Of a stretch of 64,000 bases of DNA, positions 46,527-58,720 are shown in pieces. How positions within the stretch are numbered: the stretch's first letter is position 1; every line of letters starts with the position of its first letter. The position numbers were made by a program, and so were the translations under genes. The stretch comes from Syngnathus acus. Taxonomy: Eukaryota > Chordata > Actinopteri > Syngnathiformes > Syngnathidae. The stretch lies in assembly GCF_901709675.1 (NCBI RefSeq), contig NC_051107.1, positions 1,123,501 through 1,187,500 on the forward strand, read 5' to 3'. The notes under the pieces are model-generated. The model was given only the letters and a program-made list of their open reading frames with translations. It made no database searches and was not told the origin of the DNA.

Positions 46527-49364
46527 ATGAGTCTCCTGGGGAGGGTAGCTGCGCATCGTGCCAGGAAAACCGCCCTACTCTGTGTAGTGTTCCTGATGGC
46601 ACGGGCATGGAGCAGCGCCTCCCTGGCCTTAGGGGCGGCGGCCTCTCAAGGACCCCAGGGCTGTCCCCCACAGTGCTCTTGCAGTAATCAGCAGGGGAAG
46701 GTGGTGTGCACCCGACGGGGCCTCACTCGCGTGCCCCCGGGCATACCGGCCAACACGCGACACCTCAATCTGATGGAAAACGCCATCGAGGCGGTGCAGG
46801 CTGACTCATTTCGCCACCTGCACCACCTTGAGGTGCTCCAGCTTGGGCGGAACGCCATTCGGCAGATTGAGGTGGGCGCGTTCAATGGACTTACCAGCCT
46901 CAACACTCTAGAGCTGTTTGACAACCGGCTGACGGTGGTACCCAGTGGGGCCTTTGAGTACCTGTCCAAACTAAGGGAACTGTGGCTGAGGAACAACCCC
47001 ATTGAGAGCATTCCTTCCTACGCCTTTAACCGGGTGCCCTCCCTGATGCGACTGGACCTTGGCGAGTTGCGGAAACTGGAGTACATCTCAGAAGGAGCTT
47101 TCGAAGGCCTACAAAATCTCAAGTACCTCAACTTGGGCATGTGCAACATCAAGGGGGAGATGCCAAACATGAGTCCCCTTAAGGGCCTGGAGGAGCTGGA
47201 GATCTCTGAAAATCACTTCCCCGTGATAAAGCCGAGCTCCTTTAAAGGCCTGAACTCACTGAAAAAGCTATGGGTGATGAACTCACAGATAACCGTGATA
47301 GAACGCAATGCCTTTGATGACTTAGCGTCACTGGTGGAGCTTAATCTGGCCCATAATAACCTGAGCGCTGTGCCCCATGATCTGTTCTCCCCGCTCAGGT
47401 ACTTGGTGGAGCTCCATCTCCACCATAATCCTTGGAACTGTGGCTGTGATGCTGTATGGTTAGCACGCTGGTTGAGGGAATACATACCTACAAACTCTAC
47501 TTGCTGTGGACGATGCCATTTGCCTGCCAACATGAGGGGTCGGCAGCTTGTGGAGGTAGAGCAAGGAGAGGGGGCTGCAACCCAGTGTTCGGCACCGTTC
47601 ATTGCAGACGCACCAAGGGATTTTAACATCTCGGCCGGGAGAGTGGCTGAGCTTCGCTGTCGCACGGCCCAGATGTCTTCAGTACGCTGGCTCCTACCCA
47701 ACGGGACTATACTGACTCACGCCTCGAGTCATCTGAGGATATCTGTACTCACCGATGGCACCTTAAATTTTTCAAATGTCCTGGCTGTTGACACTGGCAC
47801 ATACACCTGCATGGTATCCAATGCAGCTGGGAAGTCCAACGCGTCGGCGTACCTCAACGTGAGTGCGGCCGAGCTCAACACCTCCAACTTGAGCTACTTC
47901 ACAACTGTGACAGTGGAGGTCTTGGGGCCGACCACAGAGATGCCCAAACCCAAGAAGACGACGACGACATCTGCTTCTACTGCGGTGGCTGGCGTAGCGG
48001 GAGGAGGACTGGGCCTTGGAACGACCACCACAACTGCCTCACCCTCCGTCTTTCAGCCAGTGTTCATCTCCACACCAACTGTGTTGCTGCAAAGCACAGA
48101 CAGCCGACCTGGTGCAGCCAAGCCATCTGCAGTGCCCGGACTCAAAGGGGCCACCGGCAAGCCTGGCAAGTCCGGCCCCAGTCTGGATGAGGTCATGAAA
48201 ACCACCAAGATCATAATCGGCTGCTTCGTGGCAGTAACGCTGTTGGCTGCCGTGATGCTCATTGCCTTCTACAAACTGAGAAAGCGCCACCAGCAGAGGA
48301 GCACCGTGGCGGCTGCTCGCACCGTGGAGATCATCCAGGTCGACGAGGAGGACCTTCCGCCACCAGCTTCTGCGGCTCAAGAAACAGCTCTGACTCTACC
48401 CGAAATAAGAGACCATAATAGCATACACAAGATGGACTATCTCAGTCACAAGACGGACTATAGCTATCACAAACCCAAGGCCGAATACATACCTCAGCCT
48501 GATTTCACCCTTCACAAGCCAAAAGCAGAGTACACAACGTACAAGCCCAACATGGATTTCCATGGTCACAAGTCGGTCCAAGACTATAGCACTTGCAAAT
48601 CTACGCCAGATTTTAGCCTCCACAGACAAAAGCCTGACTACAGCCCGTTCAGACAGGACTACAACCCTCACAAATCCAAAGCTGAAAACAGTCCATTCAA
48701 ACCAGACTTTGGGACTCACCCAAAGACAAGGTCAGACTACAGCCCTTTCAAATCAGACTACAGCACTCATCCAAGGCAAAAGACTGACTTCAGCCCGTTT
48801 AAGAGAGATTACAGTACCCAACCAAAATCCAAACACGATTACAGCCCATTAAGGTCAGACTACAACACTCAGCATAAACACAAGGTTGAATATAGTAGCC
48901 CGTTCAAGCACGACTTTGGGACACATCCGAGACCTAAACCGGATTACAGTCCATATAAGCCTGGCTACAGCACTCAGCCAAAACCCAAAATGGACTACAG
49001 TGTCCAGAAATGTAAACCTGACACCAACTACAAAACCAAGGACCCTTACAATGCTTTCAAGACCGACTTCAGCCCGCACAAAGCGGACTTCAGCGCCTTT
49101 AAATCAGAGTTCAGTCCCCATGCTCAGAGACCCAAAATGGATTACAGTCCACATAGGGTGGACTACAGTCCTCATAAAATGGACTTCAGCACCATGAAGC
49201 CAAAATACAACACCTATAAAGCGAGTGGTCACGGGGCCAAATGGACAGAGAACAACGTGGGGAACTCTTTGCCTCGAACCATGCCCAGCACCATCACGAC
49301 AATGGCTGAGCCCTTTGTCATTAAAACTCACACCAAGGAGAAAGTACAGGAGACTCAGATTTGA
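46527..49364 (+). CDS. lrrc4: lrrc4, netrin-G ligand 2, single coding exon, with expanded cytoplasmic repeat tail
   Basis: A postsynaptic type I membrane adhesion protein. In mammals NGL-2 binds netrin-G2 through its LRRs and PSD-95 through its C terminus. 945 residues from this ATG: leader with hydrophobic core (1-40), LRRNT cysteines CPPQCSCSNQ (46-61), nine or so LRRs (70-300), LRRCT NPWNCGCD with CCGRC (301-354), an Ig domain (363-447, CRT and YTCMVSNAAG), a Thr-rich stalk, a membrane span IIIGCFVAVTLLAAVMLIAF (562-581), a basic stop-transfer KLRKRHQQR, repeats (634-898) and a terminal PDZ ligand ETQI. LRRC4 rather than LRRC4B/C is shown by NLMENAIEAVQADSFRHLHH, AELNTSN, VEIIQVDEED and KWTENNVGNSL. 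An in-frame ATG at 46515 is possible, but 46527 has A at -3 and aligns with the human start. Human LRRC4 has 653 residues; nearly all of the excess is the repeat block. No intron, stop or frameshift interrupts it. Teleosts can have two lrrc4 copies; which one this is cannot be told here. Confidence 0.95.
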   Translation: MSLLGRVAAHRARKTALLCVVFLMARAWSSASLALGAAASQGPQGCPPQCSCSNQQGKVVCTRRGLTRVPPGIPANTRHLNLMENAIEAVQADSFRHLHHLEVLQLGRNAIRQIEVGAFNGLTSLNTLELFDNRLTVVPSGAFEYLSKLRELWLRNNPIESIPSYAFNRVPSLMRLDLGELRKLEYISEGAFEGLQNLKYLNLGMCNIKGEMPNMSPLKGLEELEISENHFPVIKPSSFKGLNSLKKLWVMNSQITVIERNAFDDLASLVELNLAHNNLSAVPHDLFSPLRYLVELHLHHNPWNCGCDAVWLARWLREYIPTNSTCCGRCHLPANMRGRQLVEVEQGEGAATQCSAPFIADAPRDFNISAGRVAELRCRTAQMSSVRWLLPNGTILTHASSHLRISVLTDGTLNFSNVLAVDTGTYTCMVSNAAGKSNASAYLNVSAAELNTSNLSYFTTVTVEVLGPTTEMPKPKKTTTTSASTAVAGVAGGGLGLGTTTTTASPSVFQPVFISTPTVLLQSTDSRPGAAKPSAVPGLKGATGKPGKSGPSLDEVMKTTKIIIGCFVAVTLLAAVMLIAFYKLRKRHQQRSTVAAARTVEIIQVDEEDLPPPASAAQETALTLPEIRDHNSIHKMDYLSHKTDYSYHKPKAEYIPQPDFTLHKPKAEYTTYKPNMDFHGHKSVQDYSTCKSTPDFSLHRQKPDYSPFRQDYNPHKSKAENSPFKPDFGTHPKTRSDYSPFKSDYSTHPRQKTDFSPFKRDYSTQPKSKHDYSPLRSDYNTQHKHKVEYSSPFKHDFGTHPRPKPDYSPYKPGYSTQPKPKMDYSVQKCKPDTNYKTKDPYNAFKTDFSPHKADFSAFKSEFSPHAQRPKMDYSPHRVDYSPHKMDFSTMKPKYNTYKASGHGAKWTENNVGNSLPRTMPSTITTMAEPFVIKTHTKEKVQETQI
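48426..49220 (+). repeat. lrrc4: coding repeat array in the lrrc4 cytoplasmic tail
   Basis: Residues 634-898 form about 32 degenerate units of 6-11 residues. Each is built on H/F-K/R, a variable spacer, D/E-Y/F, then S/T/N-P/T. Examples are HKMDYLS, HKPKAEY, FKSDYST, FKRDYST, HRVDYSP and HKMDFST. In the middle, units alternate between a short form (FKxDYST) and a longer one with QPK/HPR (HPRQKTDFSP). The array ends in YNTYK, the one piece with a human counterpart (YNTYKP). The nucleotide units are also similar but far from identical, so this is an old array kept in frame, not a fresh minisatellite. Confidence 0.9.
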
Positions 49365-49945
49365 AAAAAAGGTTTAGACATCCCACCCTTATGCCCCAGT
49401 TATTGCCCATAAAGCCACACCCCCTATCCTGACCCCACTTAAATCATGCAATAGAATGCACAATGAAAAAAAAAGGGACAGAAACGTCTATTTTGTACAG
49501 AGCAGACGCAAAGACGGACAAGTTCTTGTTGTACATGCTTATAAATAAATATATATATATATGGACACGTTGAAACTACCATGGGCTGGTGACAGAGAAA
49601 CATATATTAAAAAGAAAATGAAACTATTTTCTAACTTGTAACTTCTATTTAAAATAATGTTGTTTAAGAAACTGTCTTGACTTTGACAAATGAGGGTAGT
49701 GTTGTTTGAAAAAAAAAAAGGGAGGGGGGGTTGGGCATTCTGTGTGATTTTTACACCGTGCTACAGAGAATGCAGTGATACGAGGAAATATTTATACAGA
49801 AAAAAGTCCTTTCTTTAATAAAAACCTTAAAAAAAAACAAAAAGGTCAGCGTTGATCTTTACAGGTTCATCTTGTAAAAGCACCAAGAATTTGTACCGTG
49901 CCAAATGTTATAAATGCAATAAAAAGATTTTTTGTAAGAAACACA
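49365..49945 (+). other. lrrc4: lrrc4 3' UTR with polyadenylation signals
   Basis: Follows the TGA at 49362-49364. AATAAA hexamers occur at 49818-49823 and 49918-49923, with an ATAAATAAATA cluster near 49542-49552. The last signal, followed within 30 bases by a T/G-rich run, is the best candidate for the mRNA end near 49945. The extent is inferred. Confidence 0.55.
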
Positions 49946-52900
49946 CAACCTAATTTGCTGTAGTTTCCTGTTCTCCTGTCGGTGTTACTGTAAAGATCAG
50001 CCAATTGCTGTTAGATACTGCAGCAAGATGCAGCGCTATTGCCTTTAACCCCGTGCGTGCTGAATGACTCAGATGTCCGACATGCTGCTTTTCCCTTCCC
50101 TTTTACTACGCTCGACATTACAGCTTGAAGCCACAGTGCTAGATCATGCCAGTTCAATAGAACCCTACATTGACATCATTAAAGGTGAACGAATGGCAAT
50201 CATAGCAACAATAAGCGCATTGTTCACCCCGACCACTGATGATGAAGCAAACCTCTTCCGGGGTGAGAGATTTACGAGCTGATGTAATCGCACGTCAAAG
50301 AGTAAAAAGGTGATAAATTCGGGTGAAATAGCGACTGAAAAGTGAAGACCTCATCTCGGCCGGAAAATATAGATCGTCATTTCACTTTTCATTGCGCTGC
50401 CAGCTGTTGTGGCTTCATCAATCAGCATGATGGTGGTGGGTGGGGGGGTTAGGTCTCACCGTTAACTGGGCATTCTTCATTTCTGACACGATTGCCCCTC
50501 TTTATCATAATGTGGCTACGCAGATTAGCGTCTGACAAAGAGCAATAACATGCAACATATGTGGCAGTGCGCAGTTTGTCTCATCACTTGCAAAATAGCA
50601 GCAAGGTAATGGCTACAGGCCTACTTAAAAAATACACGGAATACAACAACGATTAAAAAATACACGGAATACAACAACGATTAACAACCAGTGTTTGAGG
50701 TCCAAATCCTTTTTTTCCTTTGATATCTAATATCCGAGCGCATCCTGGTTCAATTTTTTAGAACATCAAAAGTCTTTTTATTTTTGTACAATGAATGTTT
50801 GGACACCCGTGCTTTCTATGTACGCAAAGGAAAACAGAGAACTTCAAAACTCCTCCTTGTGACACATCTGAAGGCTTAATTGTTGAAAATCAGGAGAAAT
50901 CAAAATTGAAGAAGCATCAAAACCAAAGGGCTATGCGACAAGACTGGTGGGGGCAAGTTTAGATAATTGGACTGACAAGTGGTGGAAAAATGTGTGTGTG
51001 TGTGTGTATGTGTGTGTGTGTGTGGGGGGGGTCGTACCTGCAGTCTCGCCTGTCTTTTTATAATCTGAGAAAAAGAGTTTAGTGGTTATCTTAGGGGCGT
51101 TTAACGATGTCCCGAGAGAGGGAGAGTGATGCGAGTGTTAGTGTGGAATGGCACTTGAACTCGGGAGTTTGTGTTCTCGTCTTTTGTCAGAATGGGGGGG
51201 AAAACAACAGGAAGGAACTGGATGTTCCTGCGCAGGAAGGCTTGTGGCATCAGCAGAGGACCGTGTGATAATAACTCCGAGGGGGGTCTGCTTTAATACC
51301 AAAGGGCTGCGGCTTAATTAGTACCTTGTCAGATGTGAGCTCCACTTCCTACTAATAATTGTCATTGGACTGTGGGGAGAAAGAGATTGGGGGGGTAGGG
51401 GGGGGGGGGTAAACCCACCGCAGTGCAGCATCCGCTCACTCGCTCGCTCGACCCGACAAAAATCACTTACACTGACATTGACGAAGGCTTTGCTCGCCGT
51501 TTCTGGCTTTGTGTTGGTGAGTCAGCCTGCGTTTTAAATATTTGCGTGCGTTTTGCAAACGCCATGAGAGAAAGCCTGTCAGCATTTCCCTAGGGGGGGG
51601 GGGGGGGGGGGTGATTTGAAAAACACAAAAACAACATTATCAAATGTGTCACGAGGCTGACATACCCAAGTAAAATATTTGATTTGTTTATGGACATGTA
51701 TTGGTCTCAAACTGGTAATGTTACCATACATGACAATGTGCAAATTGCGCATTCCAGCTCATGAGAGCGTGACGTTCTTTCGTGTGTGTGCTATAAAAGG
51801 CCTCGTCATAATCATCAGTCAACGCGGCCGCGGGGTCATCCGTCAGCCAATGGGCTCGTCCGTTACTGAAGGGCACGTCTCCTTGGGAAACGCTCCGCTC
51901 CATCTCTCCCTCCTGTTTCTTTTTTTTTTCTCCCCCTACCCATCTTCCCATCCCCTGCTCATCCGGTCTGTTTATTAGCAGTCATGAAAGAGGAAGTAAA
52001 TAGAGGATGTATGAAGTTACATAAAGATAAAAGCTCAAAGAACAAAAAGGTGATTTATTAAAAAACAAAACATAAAAAAAACAGGTGCAGCAAAAAGGGA
52101 GAGCAGCGGCGCAGGGAAAGGGAAGTGAGCGGCGCAAATGTGATGCAAGAGTGCCAGCTACAGATGGAACGGGGGATATGAACGCCAGGGCCATGTGGCC
52201 GCCACGGGAGGAGGAGGACGGCGAGGGGGGTGGGGGGGGGTGCAGTGCGGGACATGAATATGAACTGCTGATAGCAGTAATGGAAATGACCATTGGGACT
52301 AGTTAAGGAGTGGGAGGCGGGGGGGCTCAGAGAGTATATGAGAGTTTGAGGTGTGTGAGGTCAGCACAAATGTGGCGTGGGGGGGCAGGGGGCACAATTA
52401 CTGGCAAAATGCACACGTGTGCACGTGTGCGCTTTCTTTGAGTGGGCGACTCCATTTTACAGGTTGCACACCAATAACGAACAGGAATTAAAAAAAACTT
52501 CATGGTACCCGAGCACCTACCATGGGGTGCGCCACAAAAGTGCAACGGTAATTTTTTTTTGTGGTTACTTTTAACACGATGGGATTTAATAGGTTACAAA
52601 TGTTTTTAAAGGGTGTAGCATGGGAATGGCTGAAGAGCGTGTGTTGTGTTGTTTAAAAAGTCTGATTAAGGCGAAGTTGAAACAATGACATTGACGTAAG
52701 CAAGTCAGAAAGATCAACAGTGTCACTCATGAGACTTTAAATATTGGTATTGTTAAATATTTAAACGCTGTCTTCCAAGTTGCCATGCAAATTCAGAACG
52801 TCTGTAACTCAAGTCAGCAACCACCCAAAACAAGCATCTTGACAATTAGTCCAACAGTCGGCACGCGGCTCCAAAGTACGTTTCAGCGAGCGCACACGTA

Positions 52901-55900
52901 CACTGTGACTGGCCAGTCTGCTAGTGCAGCAGGCTATTCTGAGCAGGCCTGCGAGCATGTTGCCGAGTGAGTCAACATGAGTCAGGGTCAGTCGCTTTGG
53001 TCCTCATGTCAAAAACCAAGACTTTCATAATAATTCCACGTCGAGATATTGCTTCATACAATCGAGTCGTTTTGTACAACTATCCCAACATACTTTAGTG
53101 TTTACAAAATAGTGTGAAATCAACTAGCCGTACCTTGGCCAATCCATTTCAAATCCAAAATTTGAGAAGCAAAGTCATCTAACAGCAAGCAGCAGGTTGG
53201 CAGTGAACAATTCTTCAAAGAAGAGGTTTCAAGCTATTTACGATCAAACTAAATGTACAAATTATGTAAATAACTATGTATGGACTATATTAACAGTCAC
53301 GTGTGTTTAAATCATTCCCATAACTTTGCCTTTGGTATGATAGCTAGCTTAGTGCTGACAAACAACGCCATAGGTGAGCTAGCAAAATTGGTGTCTGTGT
53401 TTAAGCAACAAATATTTGAACATAAGCAGTAGTAACATTTGTAAACATATCTTTATCTTCTACTACTACTACTATTGAGGGGCTGTGGCCTTCTTACATT
53501 TATGTCTGTATTATAATGACAGATGAGGGGAAAAATGAATTAACCATGTTGCAGAATCTGTCTAATTCTTTACGTTATGTACTTCCATTCAATTAATAGA
53601 TTTTTTTTATCCAACTTTTTTTCATTCAATTAATAGATTTTTTTATCTATTTGTTTTTTTTCATCTGGTCGTCACGGGAATCTGTATGACTGAAGACTTA
53701 ATGCTCCGTTCACAAGTGAAATCATCACCCGTGTTTTAGCAGGGACCACAGACGATGGGGGGTGAGGCGGGAGGGGAGGGGTTTGGTCATGGGGAATCCT
53801 CGCTTTTTACGAGGGCGTCCGGCAGGTCGAGACTGAGTTTGCATCGTGAATCACGTCTGGGGCGAGAGGGAGAGAGCGGCAAATGGGGCATATGTGAGGA
53901 AGTGAGAGGGTATCGCTGATTAAGATCAAACACGCCAGCCAGTGGGGTCAAAGTTATTGGCTTTAAACTAGATGGCATTTATTTTTAAATTTACTGCCCA
54001 GCGCAAATAATAACTGGGCTAGGAATACAGGACTGAAACGGCTTCAGATTATTGAAGTCATTTTTGTGCTACTAAAAAGAAAAAAAACGTGCATTTACCT
54101 TTGGTCAGTAACAAAGGAATGTGTTTGTGGGGAGGAAAATAAGGAGATTGGTTTTCCGTCAAGTAAGCTGCGAGAGTTTTAGACGGGAGGGGGGGCTGGG
54201 GTGGGGATTTCATCTTTTCTCAGCGAGGAATAAATGTCTGGCTGTAGACATTTGGGGGATTGAGCAGGGGTGGAATTGGGGTGATAAAATGGTTCCCTGC
54301 ATTGCTGCAGACGTTGAAGAAAAAGGCAGCAGGGACCTAATACAGAAAAACAAGGACTGAAAAAGAATTAAAGCTGCGCGTTATTTATGATTTTCCATAT
54401 GAGCAGGGCCAAGCAACTGGAGGGCATGGAAAAAAAAAGTGTGAAATATTGACACTTTGCAGAGCTTGTAATTGTCACGAGGCACCAGTCGGTCTTGAAA
54501 AAAGTTGACCGTGCCTATGCCGTGCTATGCTGAGCACGCCGCCGCGTGATGAAAGCAGTGTCAAGATGAAAGCTGTGTGGATCACTCGCAAATTTTCATG
54601 TTGGGGCAGAAAATTATTCAAGCGCTGCTGCAATCGTGGGCTTATGTAAATAAGGACGGCATCAAGGTTGAGCGAGTTGTCAAATCAATGTTATTTCCTA
54701 TTAAGTAGCATCTGAGTGAGGGTGTTGTCTTTGATACATTATTGATACCACTGGATACGAACATCAATTGTGATGCATCGTATGTTCAATATATCAATCA
54801 CCGTAACACTTTTTGTGTGTAAATGCCGTGAGTTACTTCGATATTCAATAGTTTTCTGTATTTGGAATGAAACAGACGTTCGGCAGATTAAGACAGGGAC
54901 GACGCTAAAAGTTTCATCAGTGAAAACCTCAGAGGAACTTCTGCATCAATGAGGGAGCAACGGGATGGGAGGGGAAAAAAACGGCAAAGACTTATTAGAT
55001 GTCTTAAATCCGATATGGGAGGAAAGACTAAAAGCAAAGGGAGGGAGGGAATCAATTATATTTCTTAAGACTGGAAGTAATCCGGAAAGATCCGGGCAAA
55101 TTGGTTGGGCTTTCTTTCAGGAAATGATTTGTGAAGTTTTTGAGGTGTGACATGAAGCATTTCAGTAAAAAAAAAGGAACCTCCTGAAATTTGAAGGAAC
55201 GCTTGCCTAATGAATTAATTACCCGTCAGCACAAAGCAACTCAGCTGTGAAGCAAGCAGTGGTTAACCGACACGGTTACTTTCCGGCAATATATACAGCT
55301 AATATTTTAAGTTCGTAAAGACAATGTTGCAAGTGAACATTGCATGACTCTGTAAAAACAAAATACACGGAGTCCCGAAATGACCCTTTAAAGCAGCCCC
55401 CGAGGCCACGTTGTGTCTGCAGTGAGCCGTGGCCCGTTTTTCCCCAAGTATAAAAGCACACTTTCTTTGAACGAGCCAATTTTCCTGAAGGGACAAGCGC
55501 TCCGTCGGGGCGAGCCGGCACGGAGCAGATGATTTTATAAAGACGTCAACACGGAAAGCGGAATCAACGGTTTTGCATGGAGAGTAGACTTGGCAAGCGC
55601 TGGGCCTCCCACTCGTTTGGCAGCGCGGGCACAAACTGTTTGCTCACAGCGGTACATGCGTCCATTAGCATTGTTCCAGGAGATAACTTGCTGTGCCCCG
55701 CTTTGAGTGTCACTTCTCCGCCAAAAGTGATGAAACCAAGGTACGAGGTGGCAGACGGAGACAAATACGGTGGCAAATGTATGGAAGCAAGTAGGGATAC
55801 CAAAATGAAGATAACTAGCTGCAACATAACTTAATCAAACAGATCACTGACCAGTTTTATCACGTCATTCGGTGGCTCTCCAGTTGCTAGAAACACAATC

Positions 55901-57119
55901 CTAGCTTGGTTACACTCGTTTGAACTTGGTATGCCTCCGAATATCGGAGAAATTTGGAATATAACAAAACTTTATTTTGTCCACATTATCAGTTTTTTGG
56001 GAAATTGATGGTGGGTTCCTATGCTCACCATGGAAGCAAGTGTGTCAGGTTTTTAGGAGCTTTACAACCAGCGGGCATCTTGGAAGAAGCATGATAAGCT
56101 TTGCAAAAACCTTGGCTGGTGTTGAATCAAACAGCCCGGCCAGATGTTTCAAATTTTGCCGGAACGTCGGAACCAAATTGAGTGCGCAAAGTCTCAACTG
56201 ATGAAAGCGACGACAATTACAACAATTAAATGTGGCTCTTTGCAGAAAAGCGAAGAAAACGTTGGCTTTGAAGAGATTTGAGCCGGCGACCAAAAGCTTT
56301 TCAAGAAAGCCACAGCGCTCCTGCCAGCGTTTTATGGAACCAGCCGAGAGTGTTTTCAAAGAAAGCACATGCGCATCTTTCCAGTCAGTTGCCCACTGCT
56401 GCCATTATCATTATCTGAATTCAAAGCTCACAGCCCAATCCCCTGACGTGTTTTTTTATCCCGAAAAGATTTCGCCAGACTCGTCCTTCCTTTTATACAC
56501 CCGACTCTCCTTTGGCAAAAACACGGGAGAAAAAGGGCTTGGGAGGTTGCGGGCCGAGGACGGGGAGTCGCTCATAGCTGACGGAGCAGATAGCCGCCAC
56601 GTCTTGTAAAGAAATGGAAGGAGATGCTGAGATGGGCTAAGCTGGTCAAGGATTAACGCCTTTAAAATCTTTGCTCGTCACAGACTTCATTTTTATTTAT
56701 TCTTATCTGTCAAGCTGGCGAGTGCGCAGAGATAATACAAAGTATGAAAAACATGCGAGAGAAAGGGTTAGGATTGGAAGACGTAATGGGGTGGAGGGTC
56801 AGTGGGGGGGTTTCTCGGTTTAACAGGGGCCGGATGCTGATAAGTATAAAAAAAATAACAAAGGCCCGCCATTTAATATTGAAAAACCAACAAGGTGTTT
56901 TCACAAGATAGTCACGAAGCAGTTTTTTTGCATTTCCATTGTCGCATTGCATGAACTACAGCTAAGGCCAGCCTAGATCTAATTGTGTTGAGTTGAGTTT
57001 CCAAACTTTTTTCCACGGAGAACCAAATTCAGAAAAAAGGGAAATAAAGAGGGGTCATTACAACTAACCAACAGTTGAGCTACCGGCGCTAGTACTCAAT
57101 GGAAGGATTTATGGTCACT

Positions 57120-57322
57120 GATTTCCAATGTAAAAGCAGATGTTTACAAAAATCAGTCCGCTTAAATGAAGGAATAGACAAATCCGAGAATTATTACTTG
57201 TGAGAGCCTGAAATCAGAAGATTTGGACAATCTTTCATTTCAAAATGTCTCAATTACTCGATTCGAAAACTACCAGGCAATTAATTTGATAATCGGTTTG
57301 TTGCCGATTAATTGATTCATTT
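57120..57322 (+). repeat. dispersed AT-rich repeat, copy D
   Basis: Contains TGTAAAAGCAGATGTTTAC, GAAATCAGAAGATTTGGACA, ATAATCGGTTTGTTGCCGAT and TAATTGATTCATTT, in the order seen in copies A and B. The 5' third is missing. Confidence 0.6.
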
Positions 57323-58708
57323 AAAAGCCTCTAATTCTGATAGCGATTTGTTTAAAAAAAGATTTAATAAGTGTAGAATAATGCTTAGTCAATAAATTTG
57401 GTGCGTCAAATATTCATTTAATCTATAGATTGTTGAGCAAGGCATCAAGTACAGAGAAATTATGAGCCAATACACTCAATCTGTCTACATATCAATCACT
57501 TGACCCATCTTCAGTTGTGAATTAGCTCTAAATTGTCAACAATACTTCAGCACAGAACAGCATCTCTTCATACAAATGAGTTCAATCAAACACCACGCTC
57601 CACTGTCAGAACCCAATTCAATACGTGCATTTTTACCGACAATGACAGAGGAGTCAAATAAGGCAAAAGAACTCGGGCTTAAAAAAGAGTCGACTGCTAC
57701 GGGTGACCTGGCGAATCAAGTGCAGCGCGAGAGGCATAAGCATTATTATTCTCTGGCCCTAATTGACGGCAAAGCGTACCGCAATGCCCTTCAGGTAGGA
57801 GGGAAGAGTGCTGAGAGGATTCGGCTGGTCCCCAGGCGGCAAGTGACCGTGTCTTTGAACTGTTTGCAAAGTGTATGCTTATCAAGAGTGGCTGGCCAAG
57901 TTGCCATTCCATCACACACCCCAACGCAAACACACACTTGAAGCGCAAGGTCGTCCTCGTAAACGAGTCGGGGCAATAAAGCGGTAAGCGGGTTTCTCCC
58001 TTCGCTCTCATCTCGCCATCTCTATTCAGGCCCATCCATCTCTCCGCCGCCGTAATGGCATGAATGCAGTTATGTGGGTCGCCCTATTCGCACCTCCGGG
58101 CTATAATTCACCATTTTCAAGGGTTAGCGCTGTCCACCGTACCCACCACCACTACCCCCTCTACTATTGCAAAACCAAAAACTAAGATAAGACCATCTCC
58201 GGCGGGAATCAGATGGTCAGTCCTGTTCGCCATAAAAGCTATTTACGCTCATAAAATGGCTTTAATATTTCCTCGGTTGCAGTTTTTTAAAAGGTCGTTA
58301 TCTCGGGATACATGGGATAAATCTCCAGGCAGAGGAACATTTTTCATTTGTTGGGGATGACCAGGATTCAACAGCGGGTGGAATGATGAATGGCTCATAA
58401 AGCAACAACAACACGACTGCGTGGAACACAAATATGATTCAACAAAGATTAACCGTACAGCCTGTAATTAATCTAGGAGAGGGGTTTTACAGAGTAAAAC
58501 TGGCCTTTACACGGAGAGCTTTACATACTGTCCAAACTGGTCAAGCTGTTGATCCATGTTTATGAATGCGCTAGGGCGCCTCGTCTCCGTGGCCATAAAG
58601 CAGCAGTAATCTATGATATGAGGCTGTCTGCTGTCTGCACTGGTGGTTTGTTTAACTACAGTGTGTGGTGTGGAAAAAAGGACCCAAGGGGGCCGCTTGC
58701 TGTACCCC

Positions 58709-58720
58709 CCCCCCCCCCCA
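58709..58720. repeat. poly(C) run
   Basis: A C-homopolymer tract of about 14 bases (about 58707-58720); a length error is possible. Confidence 0.7.

Noticed and set aside
48039-49331. Several 70-113-codon ORFs in other frames over lrrc4
   Set aside because: All are shadows of the conserved lrrc4 reading frame.
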